NCBI GenBank assembly: GCA_013054445.1
Contig: JAAMPI010000327.1
Coordinates: forward strand, 1 to 43,078
Length of the DNA stretch: 43,078 nucleotides
Direction: 5' to 3'
Source: Cudoniella acicularis
Taxonomy: Eukaryota; Ascomycota; Leotiomycetes; Helotiales; Helotiaceae
Shown: piece by piece, positions 40,595 through 43,078 of the stretch
How the letters are laid out: each line of letters starts with the position of its first letter
How positions within the stretch are numbered: the stretch's first letter is position 1
Translations under genes and position numbers: made by a program
Notes under the pieces: generated by a model
Seen by the model: only the letters and a program-made list of their open reading frames with translations
Told to the model about the DNA's origin: nothing
Databases searched by the model: none

Positions 40595-43060
40595 CTAAGC
40601 ATTGGCCTTAGCCATAGTGTTCAGCGCGCTACCATTCTTGAACCACTCGATTTGTGGTGCGTTGTATGTGTGTGCAAGCTTGACATCGAACGTCTTGCCA
40701 TTTTTGGGGTGCACTCTCAAGGTTATTGGCTTCCCAACAGCGAGCTCAGTGCAGAGAAGATCAACCTAGAGTAAAGGTTAGTAAATGAAGAAATTGGGCA
40801 AAACGTGCAGAGAATTTTCTTACTTTGTCTTCTGGTTGGATCTTGTCATAATCTTCTGGATTGATGAAAGTCAAAGGAAGCATACCCTGCTTCTTCAAAT
40901 TTGTCTCGTGGATACGGGCAAAGGAACGAGTGATGATGGCAAGACCGCCAAGATGTCTTGGCTCGAGCGCGGCGTGCTCTCTTGAACTTCCCTCGCCATA
41001 ATTCCAGTCACCGATCACGACCCAAGGAATACCCTTCTTCTTGTAATCTCTCGCTGTAGCTGGCACTGCGTCGAATTTGCCGGTTGTGAAGTTCTGGACT
41101 TTATTCGCCTCTCCGTTAGCAGCATTAATGGCACCAATCAACATGTTGTTGGAAATGTTGTCCAAATGACCACGGTACTTGAGCCAAGGGCCAGCCATTG
41201 AGATGTGATCCGTAGTCGTCTTTCCTTGAGCTTTGATCAAAATGGGGATGTCAAGAGCATCCTTGCCATCCCAAGCGGCAAATGGCTCGAGGAGTTGTAG
41301 ACGATCGCTGGAGGGCGAAACTGCGACGCTTACGGCATCGCGGGATGCCGGTGGAGCTTGATATGTGTCTTGTCCTGGGTCATAACCCCTTGTTGGCAAT
41401 CCAGCGCCTGTTGGTGGGGACAGAAGGAATTCATTTCCGTCCTTATCCTTCAACTTGTCGGTGAGAGGGTTGAAATGAAGAGAGCCTGCAATTGTCATGG
41501 CAACAACAAGATCTGGGGAGGCGACGAAAGAGTGGGTAGCTGGATTAGCATCGTTTCTTCCAGTAAAATTTCGGTTATATGACGAGATGATGGAGTTTGC
41601 CTCGCCCTTCTTCACATCTTTACGATCCCATTGACCAATACAAGGACCGCAAGCATTGGCCAGAACCATTCCGCCAAATTCCTCGAGGGTAGCTAGTTGA
41701 CCATCGCGTTCAATAGTAGCCCGAATCTGTTCTGAACCGGGGGTGACAGTGAAGAGGGCCTTAGCCTTAACACCGTGGTCAAGAGCATCACGAGCAATTG
41801 AAGCTGCGCGGGACATATCTTCGTAGGACGAGTTTGTGCACGAACCAATAAGACCAACCTTGAGCTCCTCGGGCCAGTTATTAGCCTTGACAGCCTCGCT
41901 AAACTTGGAAATTGGTGTCGCAAGATCCGGAGTGAAGGGACCATTAATGTGGGGTTCAAGTTCGGAGAGGTTGATCTCAACGAGTTGGTCATACTCAGCT
42001 CCTTCATCCTCGCGGAGCTCTTTTGCGTACACTCGGGAAAAATCACCAATCTCAGAACGCTTGGTCGCCGCAAGGTAGTCGTACATCCTGTCGTTGAAGG
42101 GGAAAAGAGAAGTCGTCGCGCCAATCTCCGCTCCCATATTGCATATCGTGCCCATGCCAGTTGCTGAAAGGGTTTCCGTTCCTGGGCCATGGTACTCAAC
42201 AATAGCACCAGTTCCACCCTTGACGGTCAGAATGCCAGCAACCTTCAGAATAATGTCTGCCGTTTCGTTAGTACAAAGAATAGAATGCTTTTCAGATTAT
42301 GAGGCTATTTACCCTTTGGTGTAGTCCAGCCAGACATTTCGCCGGTGAGCTTAACCCCAATAACCTTTGGGGCCTTCAATTCCCATGGCAGATTTGCCAT
42401 AACATCGACAGCATCAGCTCCACCAACACCGATAGCGCACATTCCAAGACCGCCGGCGTTGGGAGTGTGCGAGTCGGTTCCAATCAACAGACCACCAGGG
42501 AAAGCATAGTTCTCGAGCAGGATCTGATGGATGATACCGGATCCAGGCCTCCAGAAACCAATGTTGTACTTGGCACAAGATGTGGAAAGGAAGTTATAGA
42601 CCTCCTTGTTGATGTCCTGGGCTCGAGCAAGATCTTTTACTCCACCAACTTGTGCCTCAATTAAATGGTCACAGTGTACGGTGGTCGGGTTCGCAACTGA
42701 AGGCATGCCAGCGGACATGAATTGAAGAATAGCCATCTGGGCCGTAGCATCTTGACAAGCAACTCGGTCTGGCCGAAGCTTGAGGTATGATACACCACGT
42801 TCGATTTCTTGGCCATGAGGATCGTCGAGATGGGAGTAGAGGATCTTCTCGGCGAAGGTTAGAGGGCGATTGAGTCTCTGGCGCACAATTGCCAGGTTTT
42901 CAGACATCTTCTTGTAGTTGATGAAGTTATTCGACTCCTGGTTGTTCTGCCTCACTTTCTTATCGAGGGGGGAATCGCTGACGGTAGCCATGCGGCGGAT
43001 GCCCAGCGAGGCGATTGCTCGCCGCTGGGCGATTCCAGCTATCTGTCGCGATGCCAGCAT
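40595..43060 (-). CDS. ACO1: Mitochondrial aconitase
   Basis: Aconitase converts citrate to isocitrate in the TCA cycle using a [4Fe-4S] cluster. Three exons, 42313-43060, 40824-42256 and 40595-40765, give 783 residues (yeast Aco1 is 778). A mitochondrial presequence is clear ([20 protein letters not shown], then [13 protein letters not shown]). Conserved blocks: [53 protein letters not shown], and [17 protein letters not shown]. Cluster ligands are Cys389 ([14 protein letters not shown]), Cys452 and Cys455 ([13 protein letters not shown]). The swivel domain follows with [40 protein letters not shown] and LIAIITRS-like [20 protein letters not shown]. It ends MAKANA. The start codon is 18 bp from the window edge, so its promoter lies outside. 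Confidence 0.97.
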
Positions 43061-43078
43061 GATGGGTGGAGAGTGGAG

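Overview
The window is nuclear DNA of a filamentous ascomycete (Pezizomycotina; Leotiomycetes is my guess from protein feel, not proven). Genes are split by short introns (mostly 44-65 nt) with fungal donors (gtaagt, gtatgt, gtgagt) and CTAAC-like branch sites. A complex I subunit (NDUFA9) and an augmin subunit (HAUS1) argue against budding yeasts. I joined exons by reading frame and family conservation; no transcript data were available.

Layout, left to right: VAC14 (+); HAUS1-like (-) and an ER DnaJ/TPR co-chaperone (+), divergent; a 0.9 kb AT-rich gap with a tandem duplication; RSA3 (-); a 1.5 kb repeat-rich gap; an unrecognised gene (+); RPS20 (-) and CUE3/RQT3 (+), divergent; INP1 (-) and a UsgS-type membrane protein (+), divergent; a 14-exon formamidase (+); a 1.3 kb AT-rich gap; a YTP1-like membrane protein (-); a 2.2 kb gap; a LACTB2-like metallo-beta-lactamase-fold protein (-) and UBP8 (+), divergent; EFM5 (-); NDUFA9 (-) and RPN9 (+), divergent; GAA1 (-); RBD2 rhomboid (-); a gap with a 166 bp tandem duplication; mitochondrial aconitase (-) at the right edge.

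The content is mostly conserved housekeeping: translation (RPS20, RSA3, EFM5, RQT3), protein quality control (DnaJ, RPN9, UBP8, GAA1, RBD2), mitochondrial metabolism (NDUFA9, ACO1) and organelle dynamics (VAC14, INP1, HAUS1). I see no secondary-metabolite cluster, intact transposon, CRISPR or tRNA gene. Divergent pairs with 275-550 bp shared promoters are the recurring arrangement.

The most unusual stretch is 17.0-22.9 kb. The UsgS-type gene has an extra T in a T8 run and lacks a splice acceptor. The adjacent formamidase has lost one acceptor (the intron can be read through in frame), carries a 5-nt micro-exon behind a GC-AG intron, and has a hairpin-forming insert in another intron. Three gaps hold degenerate or duplicated repeats whose differences are largely C/T and G/A, as expected of RIP-type decay. 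No clearly new biological system is demonstrated.
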